Source: Alphaproteobacteria bacterium (GTDB lineage Bacteria; Pseudomonadota; Alphaproteobacteria; Rhodospirillales; Rhodospirillaceae). From it: a stretch of 47,667 nt of DNA. The stretch spans positions 1 to 47,667 of the forward strand of contig WLXB01000012.1 of NCBI GenBank assembly GCA_012103295.1, written 5' to 3'. Shown here in pieces: positions 9,901 to 17,636 of this stretch. Numbering within the stretch: the first letter of the stretch is position 1; every line of letters starts with the position of its first letter. The translations under genes and the position numbers were made by a program. The notes below the pieces were generated by a model. That model searched no databases. It worked only from the letters and a program-made list of their open reading frames with translations, and had not been told where the DNA came from.

Positions 9901-9963
9901 GTCACGCGCCGCTTCCCCTTCGGCGATTACTGTGGCTAACAAAAATCAGCCTCAGAGAGAGTG

Positions 9964-10407
9964 CTAGGCGCTTTGCGCTGTTCCTGATCCGCCCTGAGCC
10001 TTTTGAACGGCGGCATCATTGGCTTCAATTTCTTTTTGATCGTCAGGGTTTGTACGCAACCCGGCGGCCAAATTACGATTGATGTTGATGAGGACGTCTA
10101 GATCCTTACCATCGCCTGATCGCAACGCCTTTGTTGTTTGCTTATCAACGAAAATACTTAGGCTCATAACGTTAGCTTTTATTTCTGGCGGCAGTTGATT
10201 CTCATCTTCCGTGATATCAGCCTGCATAATGGTCCAGAGCAAGTGATTGAAGCGCAGAGCTCTAGAAAACTCATCGACGTCATTGGCAACTTTCTTCGCG
10301 TCTTCTAATAGTAACGCGGCCTTGGTAAAGGCCATAGCTTCCACTTCGCGGGGCGAGAGACTTTGTTTCTGCTGCTGCTGATACGCACCGTATTTATCCT
10401 TCGACAT
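9964..10407 (-). CDS. flaF: Flagellar biosynthesis regulator FlaF
   Basis: A 147-residue protein starting MSKDKYGAYQQQQK and carrying the FlaF pattern SPREVEAMAFTKAALLLEDA, then FSRALRFNHLLWTIMQADI and LSIFVDKQTTKAL. In Caulobacter FlaF is needed for flagellin synthesis and secretion and acts opposite to FlbT. A frame-compatible upstream start exists at 10428, but the ATG at 10407 gives the family N-terminus. It overlaps the 3' end of flbT by 14 bp, so translation is coupled. The tail (about residues 125-147) is Gly/Ala/Gln-rich and probably disordered. Confidence 0.9.
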   Translation of the reverse strand: MSKDKYGAYQQQQKQSLSPREVEAMAFTKAALLLEDAKKVANDVDEFSRALRFNHLLWTIMQADITEDENQLPPEIKANVMSLSIFVDKQTTKALRSGDGKDLDVLININRNLAAGLRTNPDDQKEIEANDAAVQKAQGGSGTAQSA

Positions 10408-10792
10408 TCTTAAGTGCCTCCGTCTCAAGCTTAATCAGCTGCCGGCATAGCTTCAACGCTCTGTAGTGGTCGCCTTCTAAGATACGCTGTGACATTTCCA
10501 CCATCATGTCTATCGCCTTGGCATCAATCGGCATCAAAATCATCTGACGCATGAGGAGAAAGTAGATGCCGTGGTAATCCTTTTCCTGCGCCGGATTAAT
10601 ATACATGTTGAGGATCGTGACGTAGAGCTTCTTCGCAATTGTATCCGCGTCTTCCTCAGTAATTATGTCCTTCTGCCGTACCACCGGAACCCGGTTTAGA
10701 ACGACAAATTCCGTTTTGTTCGGGCCATTAGCAATGACCGACGTCCCAATCAGAACTTTTTCGTTGGGCTTTAATGTTAGTTTCAGCGGCAT
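10394..10792 (-). CDS. flbT: Flagellin mRNA regulator FlbT
   Basis: A 132-residue FlbT family protein: PLKLTLKPNEKVLIGTSVIA, then NRVPVVRQKDIITEEDADT and the helical IYFLLMRQMILM and YRALKLCRQLIKLE segments. In Caulobacter FlbT binds the 5' untranslated region of flagellin mRNA and destabilises it until the hook is complete. It lies downstream of the flagellin array on the same strand and overlaps flaF by 14 bp. The 488 bp upstream holds a flagellin remnant, so flbT may be transcribed from its own promoter or by read-through from the last flagellin; I found no clear promoter. Confidence 0.93.
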   Translation of the reverse strand: MPLKLTLKPNEKVLIGTSVIANGPNKTEFVVLNRVPVVRQKDIITEEDADTIAKKLYVTILNMYINPAQEKDYHGIYFLLMRQMILMPIDAKAIDMMVEMSQRILEGDHYRALKLCRQLIKLETEALKNVEG

Positions 10793-11280
10793 TTCGTTCT
10801 AAGACATCGCAGGATAAAGCAAAAAAAACGTTAATGCAGTCCGCCAACTTAGCCGAAACCCCAGAGATTCAGCGGGTTTCAAGCAGTCCGCACCGTGACC
10901 ACATGCCTTGCTGTTTACACAGTTTTGAGCAAAAACGAAAGAGCCGTAACTTTGGGACCACATCCCTCACTATGCGGTCATACCAGCCGTGCCAACAAAC
11001 TGACGACCCCGCTTCCGATACTGAACTGAATGACACCCAATTGCTGACGCGCCTGAGGCGAAATAGGGGTTCTGCGTGTCCCTGAAGATAGTGTGAGGTC
11101 GCGCACGTGAGGGGCACCTCCGGTCAACGCCTTCGGTTTACAGTCCACCTTACGCTTTCTGCACAACGAACGCGCTGCGCGCTCATACCGCCGTGCAGAA
11201 TCATATCTAACGTAGAGTTACAGAGAGAGTGTTATATATCAGGCCGATTCACGTTTCCGTGTGACGCTCAGGGATCAAAC
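10793..11280. other. Long intergenic region between the last flagellin gene and flbT
   Basis: A 488 bp stretch with no intact gene. Bases about 10981-11166 carry a decayed flagellin 3' end (listed separately). The part next to flbT (10793-10980) should contain its leader; I see no GG-N10-GC sigma-54 site there, and no terminator behind the flagellin gene that ends at 11281. Bases about 11200-11280 show nothing I recognise. Confidence 0.6.
10981..11166 (-). pseudogene. Decayed 3' remnant of a fifth flagellin gene
   Basis: The minus strand reads LTGGAPHVRDLTLSSG, then PISPQARQQLGVIQFSIG and SLLARLV. The intact flagellins end LKGGASELVNADLNEE, then LLSLQTRQQLGTISLSIAQQ and ILRLF. Order and spacing agree, RQQLG is identical, and the DNA around the RQQLG codons (about 11030-11070) matches the neighbouring flagellin at most positions. 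A weaker match to the preceding VTVRQVAQELGTN region can be followed in another frame up to about 11200, suggesting indels. No start or N-terminal half remains. This points to a fifth tandem copy lost by deletion and drift. Confidence 0.6.
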
Positions 11281-12174
11281 CTAACCGAATAGCCTTAGGA
11301 TGGCCTGCTCAGACTGCTGTGCAATGGACAGTGAAATTGTGCCTAACTGCTGCCGAGTCTGGAGAGAAAGCAAGTTCGCCGACTCTTCGTTGAGGTCAGC
11401 ATTGACGAGTTCGCTGGCTCCGCCTTTTAACGTGTTGATGATGTCCTCGGTAAACGACCGACGAATTTCCAACAGCGCTGAATTGGTACCCAGTTCTTGT
11501 GCCACCTGGCGAACCGTGACCAACGCGGACTCAATACCCCGAATAGCCGTATTAATGGCTGAAACAGCGGCGGTGCCGGTTTGCCCCCAAACTGTGGCAT
11601 CTCCTGCGGTCCCGGTGGTAACGGCGGAGCCGGCAAGAATGGTATTAAAATCACTGGTACTGACGCCACTGATGATGAGCTGGTTTAGAGACAACGCATC
11701 AGTTCGCTCGTTGAACCTGACGGTTAGCGTATCAGCCCCCGGCGCGAAGGCCGCTGTAGCGTTTTTGAGCAGGTTCACACCGTTGAAGCTCGAGTCTTCA
11801 GCTAGGTTATCAACCTGACTACGAAGTTCATTGAACTGACTGGCTAACTTGCCGCGAGTCGCGCTTTCCGGGGAAGAAATCGCAGACTGCGCTAGTGCTT
11901 TCATTTGCTTGAGTATCTGTTCCATGGCCTCGAGGCCTTGGATACCGGCACGGATAATGTTCACACCATCCGTGATGCCGTCTTTAATGTTTTGCAGATC
12001 AGAGGCACGGCTATTGAGGTTACGCGCTTTAAAGAACGACAGGGCGTCGTCAATCGCGCTGTTGACCTTAAGGCCAGTGGCAAGACGTTCTTGCGTACGA
12101 CCAATAAGTCCCGTCGTCCGTTGCAAGGACAATAGGTTGGTTCGTGTCGCAGTCGATAGACTGATATCGCTCAT
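11281..12174 (-). CDS. Flagellin (array copy nearest flbT)
   Basis: A 297-residue short flagellin. The conserved N-terminal D0/D1 helices run from ISLSTATRTNLLSLQRTTGL through TQERLATGLKVNSAIDD to about residue 135. The C-terminal helices run from TAIRGIESALVTVRQVAQEL to SLQTRQQLGTISLSIAQQSE. Between them is only a small linker (NQLIISGVSTSDFNTILAG), so the filament surface domain is minimal and exposed Ser/Thr there could be glycosylated (inference). It is the most divergent of the four copies (AMEQILKQMKA, no insertion after FNER, extra C-terminal Gly). GAGGT in front of the ATG serves as ribosome binding site. No terminator seen after it. Confidence 0.95.
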   Translation of the reverse strand: MSDISLSTATRTNLLSLQRTTGLIGRTQERLATGLKVNSAIDDALSFFKARNLNSRASDLQNIKDGITDGVNIIRAGIQGLEAMEQILKQMKALAQSAISSPESATRGKLASQFNELRSQVDNLAEDSSFNGVNLLKNATAAFAPGADTLTVRFNERTDALSLNQLIISGVSTSDFNTILAGSAVTTGTAGDATVWGQTGTAAVSAINTAIRGIESALVTVRQVAQELGTNSALLEIRRSFTEDIINTLKGGASELVNADLNEESANLLSLQTRQQLGTISLSIAQQSEQAILRLFG

Positions 12175-12355
12175 GGTTTTACCTCATGCCGTATCCGGAA
12201 CCATCGTTCTCGTCTGCCCGGTCGCGCCCTTTTCTTTTCTGCTTATGTGAACCGACAATCGATTCGGCTCACGCCTTTTCTTTCATCCGCATAATGCGGT
12301 GGAAAACGCCAACAAAAGGTTAAAAGGCGAAACAAATACGACCCCGAATCGGCAT

Positions 12356-12385
12356 AAAAAAACGGCGGGCCAAGGCCCGCCGTTT
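12356..12385 (-). terminator. Rho-independent terminator behind the second flagellin gene
   Basis: A near-perfect hairpin, AACGGCGGGCC, a 2-base loop, then GGCCCGCCGTT. On the minus strand it is followed by a run of T (bases 12362-12356 read as T). It lies 26 bp after the stop of the flagellin gene at 12411-13325. Confidence 0.9.
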
Positions 12386-12410
12386 AAGTCGGTTTCGAGC
12401 TAAAGAAACC

Positions 12411-13325
12411 TTAGAAGAGTCGCAGCACCGACTGTTCAGACTGCTGCGCAATTCCCAGCGAAATTGTACCAAGCTGCTGACGAGTCTGCAGCGAGAGCAA
12501 GTTCGCAGATTCTTCATTAAGGTCGGCGTTAACAAGATCAGAAGCGCCGCCCTTCAATGTGTTGACCAAATCCTGTGTGAAGTTCTTGCGAATTTCCAAC
12601 ATGGAAGAGTTCGTACCCAGTTCCTGCGCAACTTGACGCACAGTCACCAAAGCAGATTCAACCGCACGAATTTGGTTGTTAATCGCGGTTACAGCCGCTG
12701 TACCGGTTTGACCCCAAAGACCAGCAGTCGTTCCTGCTGTCCCGGTGGCGACAGCTGACGTGGCCAAGATGGTAGCAAAGTCACTGTTAGAAACACCAGA
12801 AACAACCAATTGATTGAGCGGACCTGTTCCAGTTCCCGGCGTATCGTCTTGACGTTCGTTAAAGCGAACGGTCAAGTTGTCAGCGCCAGCCTGGAAGGCC
12901 GTCTGGTTGTTCTTCAGTAGGTTAACACCGTTAAAGCTAGCATCTTCGGTCAAGTTATCGACCTGAGAGCGCAGTTCGTTGAACGTTTCCGCCAACTTCG
13001 AACGCGTTGAGCTTTCAGGAGATGAAATAGCCGACTGAGCCAACGCTTTCATCTGCTTGAGCGTCGATTCGATGGCTTCAAGGCCTTGAACCGCCGCTCG
13101 GATAACACTGATACCGTTGGAGATATCATCTTTAATTGCTGAAAGATCTTCAGCGCGTGCATTGAGGTTACGGGCTTTAAAGAATGCCAACGCATCATCA
13201 ATAGCACTGTTTACTTTGAGTCCGGTCGCCAAACGTTCCTGTGTGCGGCCGATAAGACCCGTAGTTCTTTGCAACGACAGAAGGTTGCTTCGCGTCGCCG
13301 TGGAAAGCGAAATGTCGCCAGCCAT
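12411..13325 (-). CDS. Flagellin (second array copy)
   Basis: A 304-residue flagellin with the same D0/D1 N-terminus (SLSTATRSNLLSLQRTTGLI) and C-terminus (SLQTRQQLGTISLGIAQQSE, ending SVLRLF) as its neighbours. The linker has the insertion RQDDTPGTGTGPLNQLVVSG and LWGQTGTAAV. The subunit lacks the outer D2/D3 domains, so filaments should be thin-walled and smooth. The leader has AAAGGGGG about 9 bases before the ATG, inside an 11-base element shared with the fourth copy. A strong terminator follows at 12356-12385, so this copy is probably transcribed on its own. Confidence 0.95.
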   Translation of the reverse strand: MAGDISLSTATRSNLLSLQRTTGLIGRTQERLATGLKVNSAIDDALAFFKARNLNARAEDLSAIKDDISNGISVIRAAVQGLEAIESTLKQMKALAQSAISSPESSTRSKLAETFNELRSQVDNLTEDASFNGVNLLKNNQTAFQAGADNLTVRFNERQDDTPGTGTGPLNQLVVSGVSNSDFATILATSAVATGTAGTTAGLWGQTGTAAVTAINNQIRAVESALVTVRQVAQELGTNSSMLEIRKNFTQDLVNTLKGGASDLVNADLNEESANLLSLQTRQQLGTISLGIAQQSEQSVLRLF

Positions 13326-13335
13326 AATAAATTCC

Positions 13336-13346
13336 CCCTTTCTAGG
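13336..13346 (-). promoter_or_regulatory. Flagellin leader element CCTAGAAAGGG (copy 1)
   Basis: Minus-strand CCTAGAAAGGG lies 10 bases before the ATG of the flagellin gene at 13325 and contains its ribosome binding site (AAAGGG). The same 11 bases occur at the same distance before the flagellin gene at 15545. The two other flagellin genes lack the CCTAG part. It could be a target for FlbT-type leader control, or just shared ancestry. Confidence 0.45.
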
Positions 13347-13520
13347 TTCTCAGGGACATAGATCACTAATCAGGCGCCGCTGGCATCGAACCCGCACTAT
13401 GCGAGCTGTCCGCAACTATCGCTGCGACGTCATGACATCGGTTTTAGGAGGAAAGTCCAAAAAAAAGGTTAACCAAATCGCCCGCCTGAAAAAAATTAGT
13501 AGCGGAAATCGGGGAAAAAC

Positions 13521-13554
13521 AAAAAAAAGCGGCGGGCCAATGGCCCGCCGCTTT
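13521..13554 (-). terminator. Rho-independent terminator behind the third flagellin gene
   Basis: A 13-bp perfect stem, AAAGCGGCGGGCC, a 3-base loop, then GGCCCGCCGCTTT. On the minus strand an unbroken T run follows (eight A at 13521-13528 on the plus strand). A-rich DNA on the other side means it could work in both directions. It lies 22 bp after the flagellin stop at 13576. Confidence 0.92.
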
Positions 13555-13575
13555 AAAAAAAGATCAGAGAATGTT

Positions 13576-14484
13576 TTAGAAGAGTCGGAGAACCGACTGC
13601 TCTGACTGCTGCGCAATCGACAGCGAAATTGTACCAAGCTGCTGACGGGTTTGCAGTGAAAGCAGGTTGGCTGATTCTTCGTTGAGATCAGCGTTGATAA
13701 GCTCTGAAGCCCCGCCCTTCAACGTATTGATCAGATTGGAAGTGAACTCACGCCGGATTTCCAACAAAGATGAGTTGGTACCCAAGTTCTGAGCAACCTG
13801 GCGAACCGTCACGAGGGCTGAGTCGATGCCACGAATCGCCGAATTGATAGCCGTGACAGCAGCTGTTCCAGTTTGACCCCAAACCGTTGCACTTCCTGCT
13901 GTACCTGTCGCGGTCGCGGATGAGGCGATGATTGTCGAAAAATCGCTACCAGATACGCCAGAAACCACGAGCTGATTCAGCGGCCCGACGGATGGGCCAG
14001 CGATATCGTCCTGGCGCTCGTTGAACTTAACCGTAAGATCGTCGGCCCCAGCAGTAAACGCTGTTGTCGTATTCTTAAGCAGGTTAACGCCGTTAAAGCG
14101 GGCGTCTTCTGTAAGATTATCGACCTGACTGCGGAGCTCATTGAACTGACTAGCGAGCTTGGCACGCGTCGAGCTTTCCGGTGACGAAATGGCTGATTGA
14201 GCCACGGCCTTCATTTGCTTGAGCACCGATTCTATGGACTCAAGGCCCTGAATAGAGGCTCTAATCACACTAATGCCGTTAGAAATTTGATCCTTAATCG
14301 CGGATAAATCTTCGGCGCGGCTGTTGAGATTCCGGGCTTTAAAGAAGGCCAAGGCATCATCAATAGCGCTGTTCACTTTGAGGCCGGTCGCCAGACGTTC
14401 CTGGGTACGGCCAATGAGCGACGTTGTTCTTTGCAAGGACAAAAGGTTTGTCCGGGTCGCGTTAGATAGAGAGAGATCTCCCAT
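13576..14484 (-). CDS. Flagellin (third array copy)
   Basis: A 302-residue flagellin nearly colinear with the fourth copy (both have RQDD-IAGPSVG/VAGAGTG-LNQLVVSGVSG and SATATGTAGSATVWGQTG). N- and C-terminal D0/D1 helices are intact (SNATRTNLLSLQRTTSLIGR; SLQTRQQLGTISLSIAQQSE). GACAGGAG upstream gives a good ribosome binding site for the ATG. It differs from the neighbours by SLIGR for GLIGR and DQISNGISVIRAS for the KDSITDGINVIRA type. It is followed by the best terminator of the array. Confidence 0.95.
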   Translation of the reverse strand: MGDLSLSNATRTNLLSLQRTTSLIGRTQERLATGLKVNSAIDDALAFFKARNLNSRAEDLSAIKDQISNGISVIRASIQGLESIESVLKQMKAVAQSAISSPESSTRAKLASQFNELRSQVDNLTEDARFNGVNLLKNTTTAFTAGADDLTVKFNERQDDIAGPSVGPLNQLVVSGVSGSDFSTIIASSATATGTAGSATVWGQTGTAAVTAINSAIRGIDSALVTVRQVAQNLGTNSSLLEIRREFTSNLINTLKGGASELINADLNEESANLLSLQTRQQLGTISLSIAQQSEQSVLRLF

Positions 14485-14574
14485 GGTCTTCTCCTGTCGC
14501 TCGCTCCGTTGGCGGAGGGTCGACTATTTCCTATACCTTGAAGCCTAACAAGTCCTTTAGGCCGAAGAGTATAA

Positions 14575-14600
14575 GGCGGCGGACCAAATGGCCCGCCGCC
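14575..14600 (-). terminator. Hairpin behind the fourth flagellin gene, probable terminator
   Basis: GGCGGCGG pairs with CCGCCGCC around a 10-base middle that can add two G-C pairs. On the minus strand only a weak TTATA tract follows, so termination may be partial. It lies at the same place as the two strong flagellin terminators and shares their GGCGGG/CCCGCC core. Confidence 0.65.
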
Positions 14601-14636
14601 CCATATGCTCGTTTCAAGTCAAATACGCTTTCAGAC

Positions 14637-15545
14637 TTAGAACAACCGCAGGACGGACTGTTCAGACTGCTGAGCGATCGACAGTGAAATCGTACCGAGC
14701 TGCTGTCTGGTCTGGAGTGACAGCAGGTTGGCAGATTCTTCGTTGAGGTCGGCGTTAACAAGCTCAGAAGCACCGCCCCGCAACGTGTTGACGAGGTTCG
14801 CAGTGAAATCTCTGCGAATTTCCAACAAGGATGAGTTGGTACCCAAGTTCTGCGCAACCTGACGTACGGTTACGAGAGCCGAGTCAATACCCCGGATAGC
14901 AGCGTTGATAGCCGTGACAGCTGCGGTGCCGGTTTGGCCCCAAACTGTCGCACTACCAGCCGTACCTGTCGCAGTGGCGGACGACGCAACGATTGATGCG
15001 AAATCACTACCGGACACACCGGACACAACCAACTGGTTCAAGGCACCGGTGCCGGCACCAGCAACATCATCCTGACGTTCGTTAAACTTAACGGTCAGGT
15101 TGTCAGAGCTAGCACTAAAGGCTTGGGTGGTGTTCTTGAGTAGGTTGGTACCGTTGAAGCTGGAGTCTTCAGCCAGGTTATCAACCTGAGACCGCAGTTC
15201 GTTGAACTGACTGGCCAGCTTGGCGCGCGTTGAGCTTTCCGGAGAGGAAATAGCTGATTGCGCAATAGCTTTTAGCTGCTTGAGGGTAGATTCGATCGCT
15301 TCCAGACCCTGGATAGCAGCTCGAATTACGTTAATACCGTCGGTGATGCTGTCTTTAATGGAAGACAAGTCAGCCGCACGGCTGTTGAGGTTACGAGCCT
15401 TAAAGAAGGCCAGCGCATCATCGATGGCACTGTTAACCTTGAGGCCTGTTGCCAGACGCTCTTGGGTTCGCCCAATAAGACCTGTGGTTCTTTGTAGCGA
15501 CAGTAGGTTTGTACGTGTCGCATTCGATAGCGAAATATCGCCCAT
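14637..15545 (-). CDS. Flagellin (fourth array copy, first transcribed)
   Basis: A 302-residue flagellin with complete D0/D1 helices: ISLSNATRTNLLSLQRTTGL and TQERLATGLKVNSAIDD at the N-terminus, RGIDSALVTVRQVAQNLGTN and LSIAQQSEQSVLRLF at the C-terminus. The linker region is Ser/Thr/Ala/Gly-rich (SGVSGSDFASIVASSATATG), offering several candidate O-glycosylation sites (inference). AAAGGGAAC precedes the ATG within the shared CCTAGAAAGGG element. The 281 bp to the divergent glycosyltransferase gene at 15827 must hold its promoter; I could not find a clear sigma-54 or sigma-28 site there. Confidence 0.95.
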   Translation of the reverse strand: MGDISLSNATRTNLLSLQRTTGLIGRTQERLATGLKVNSAIDDALAFFKARNLNSRAADLSSIKDSITDGINVIRAAIQGLEAIESTLKQLKAIAQSAISSPESSTRAKLASQFNELRSQVDNLAEDSSFNGTNLLKNTTQAFSASSDNLTVKFNERQDDVAGAGTGALNQLVVSGVSGSDFASIVASSATATGTAGSATVWGQTGTAAVTAINAAIRGIDSALVTVRQVAQNLGTNSSLLEIRRDFTANLVNTLRGGASELVNADLNEESANLLSLQTRQQLGTISLSIAQQSEQSVLRLF

Positions 15546-15554
15546 GGTTTTGTT

Positions 15555-15565
15555 CCCTTTCTAGG
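15555..15565 (-). promoter_or_regulatory. Flagellin leader element CCTAGAAAGGG (copy 2)
   Basis: Identical 11 bases to the element at 13336-13346, 9 bases before the ATG of the flagellin gene at 15545 and including its ribosome binding site. Confidence 0.45.
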
Positions 15566-15826
15566 ACCAGAATTGTCGACGTTTCTGTCGGGTTCACACT
15601 GTACGGATTCTCCATACAACCCCGTTAAGGATATGAACCACCGTCGAATATACGTGAGAGGCTGTCTCAGTGTCAATCCTTTTTTCACACGTAATAGGCG
15701 ATACAGTCGACGTTGGTCGCTAACAATCCGCAGAAACCCTATGATTCTGCATCTTTCCGCTTTATCGTCCAGGGCCATGGTGGCCTCTAAAGCGGCCAAT
15801 TTTTCAACAGCCAGTTTGGAGACATA

Positions 15827-16369
15827 ATGGAAGGCTATCTCGTTCTCGCCCTCCATGACCCCCGATATCTCGACCTAGCAGCGAATTTTGCGCTCTCGGT
15901 CCGACGGCTAGATAAGCGTCCGGTCAGCGTGGTCACCAGCCCTGAAATAACCCTAAACCCTTCTTATGAAACACTTTTTGATCAAGTTATTCGTCTTGAA
16001 GACCACCCAACATTGAAGGGCGCCATGGCCAAAACGCTGCTTTTTGGCGCCTCACCCTACTCGAAAACCATGTATATCGACGCCGATTGCCTACTTTTTA
16101 ACGCCAAAATTGAGCTTTTCTGGCGTCGATATAGCGGCCACCCCTTTGCCGTAGAGGGCCATCGCCAAAGCACGGGGCCTGTCTTCGCCTGTTCTCTTGG
16201 CACCAAAAAGGCCGAAGATCTGTTTGCGCTGGTCGACGTTGAGGCCTTGACCGTCTTCAACGCGGGCGTCATCTACTTCGAAAAAGGTTCAGAGACGGAG
16301 AAGGTATTTGAGACCGCGATTGAGCTATTTGAGGGGGCCACATCGCGATGCAATCAGCTACCCCTATAA
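15827..16369 (+). CDS. Frameshifted GT-A-like glycosyltransferase, N-terminal part
   Basis: A nucleotide-sugar transferase-like N-terminus of 180 codons. It opens with a beta strand (YLVLALHDPRYLDLAANFAL), and MYIDADCLLF has a DxD-type metal/sugar-nucleotide motif at residues 85-87. FNAGVIYFEK near 145-155 is the usual product-side segment of GT-A enzymes of the GT8-like kind. The frame breaks at a run of five G (16333-16337): the last residues, ATSRCNQLPL, are out of frame. Removing one G joins it to the downstream frame (ELFEG-PHRDAISYPYK). TTGGAG before the ATG is a fair ribosome binding site. It is the first gene of a plus-strand run with 16737 and 17633, divergent from the flagellins. 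Confidence 0.75.
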   Translation: MEGYLVLALHDPRYLDLAANFALSVRRLDKRPVSVVTSPEITLNPSYETLFDQVIRLEDHPTLKGAMAKTLLFGASPYSKTMYIDADCLLFNAKIELFWRRYSGHPFAVEGHRQSTGPVFACSLGTKKAEDLFALVDVEALTVFNAGVIYFEKGSETEKVFETAIELFEGATSRCNQLPL

Positions 16370-16727
16370 ACATGCTGGTGAGTACGCGGACGAACCGTAT
16401 TTTGCATGCGCATCAGCCATGCACGGCATCAAGCCCTTCAATCCACCCCTGGATAACCGGTTGCAGGTGACAACTCCCAATATGGTCGAAGCTGTCATGG
16501 ACCTAACCCTCGGGGATTTGCGGGTCGTCAAACAACCTGCCGGCGGCAAGGCTGCGCTTTGGGCGGGGCCGATCTGTCATTTCTGTGGTCTTGCTCCGAT
16601 GGATACTTATTTTGCTCTGGCCGACCAACTCCGTGATGAGATGGGGCTGGATCATATGGACCCTGCGCAATTTCAGGCCAAGGTGATGACGCCCAACGCG
16701 CATCACGAACAAGCTGTGACGGAGTAA
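16308..16727 (+). pseudogene. Frameshifted GT-A-like glycosyltransferase, C-terminal part
   Basis: The remainder of the gene starting at 15827, shifted by one base. The meaningful sequence starts at about 16338 (GPHRDAISYPYKHAGEYADE) and runs through EPYFACASAMHGIKPFNPP to the end; the TTG at 16308 and the first few codons lie in out-of-frame overlap. Joined, the protein would be about 300 residues, a normal GT-A size. GGAG near its end could serve the next gene. The break at a G homopolymer makes a sequencing error as likely as a real mutation. Confidence 0.7.
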
Positions 16728-16736
16728 TACGACTTA

Positions 16737-17636
16737 ATGCCGAAGCCCACTCTTGTTCTAGCGACCAGCTTGGCGCCCACAGACGAACGCGGCGTCCAAC
16801 ACGCTGCCATTCAATCCTGGTTGGACTTAGGAATCTCCGTTGTCGCAGTTAATGTTGCGCAAGAAATCGACGCATTGCAGCCATCTTATCCAGACATCCA
16901 CTTCGAGCCGGCGTCACGGACTGCGGAACAACACGCAAAACGGCCCGTACCTTACATTTACGATCTACTTCAAACTGCCAAAGCCCATTCCCAATCCGGC
17001 GACACCATCGGCATCATCAACGCTGATATTTTTCTGCGCCCCAGCAATGACCTCGTACCCTTCTTATCCGCAGAAGCCGCGGGAAGCGTTATTTTAGGGC
17101 CGCGGGTCGATGTTTCTGACAAAGGGGTGTTTGAATCGTATCAGTCTGAGTCTGAGCCAACGTTCTCGATTGGCTATGACTACTTTCTCATGAGCCGAGA
17201 CCTAGTCGATGACTTCAAAGATAGTCCCTTCGCAATGGGTATGCCGTTTTGGGACTACTGGCTGCCGCTAACGGCATATCTAAATGGTCGCCCTCTGAAA
17301 ACTCTTGAAAGTCCCATAGCATTGCATGTCACCCACGAGACTCGCTGGGATGACACCATCTACTTATTTTTTCACGCGCTTATCGCTTATGCCATAGAGC
17401 AGAGCAAAACGGACGATGATGGGACTGACCCGGCAAGCCGCCGCCTCGCGTTCTTCCTCAATGTGATCTCGCATCATTATGGTTTCGTGCTCGACAACGG
17501 CACGGCGGAGAGCAATAGCCAGGCTCCGGACGACAACGCTCTTGGCGCCCTCGCCGATTTTTACGATCGCTTCCAAGAAACAGCGGTCCACACCATTAAG
17601 AGCAATGCGACAACGATCCGGTTACCATCAGCATGA
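16737..17636 (+). CDS. Probable GT-A-type glycosyltransferase
   Basis: A 299-residue protein I cannot assign to a named family. Features: an N-terminal strand (PTLVLATSLAP), a GIINADIFLRP segment (residues 92-102) where NAD resembles the DxD motif of GT-A enzymes, then ILGPRVDVSD, SIGYDYFLMSRDLVDDF, and PFWDYWLPLTAYLNGRP. This order resembles bacterial sugar-nucleotide-dependent transferases found near LPS and flagellin glycosylation genes. The ATG is 9 bp after the broken upstream gene. Its TGA overlaps the ATG of the TPR-GT41 gene by 4 bp (ATGA), so the two products are probably made together. Cytosolic: no signal or membrane segment seen. Confidence 0.6.
   Translation: MPKPTLVLATSLAPTDERGVQHAAIQSWLDLGISVVAVNVAQEIDALQPSYPDIHFEPASRTAEQHAKRPVPYIYDLLQTAKAHSQSGDTIGIINADIFLRPSNDLVPFLSAEAAGSVILGPRVDVSDKGVFESYQSESEPTFSIGYDYFLMSRDLVDDFKDSPFAMGMPFWDYWLPLTAYLNGRPLKTLESPIALHVTHETRWDDTIYLFFHALIAYAIEQSKTDDDGTDPASRRLAFFLNVISHHYGFVLDNGTAESNSQAPDDNALGALADFYDRFQETAVHTIKSNATTIRLPSA

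Noticed and set aside
13390-13410. Minus-strand GG-N10-GC match before the second flagellin gene
   Set aside because: The spacing fits, but the -24 and -12 halves (GGGTTC and CAGC) are poor. No ftr-like palindrome is nearby.
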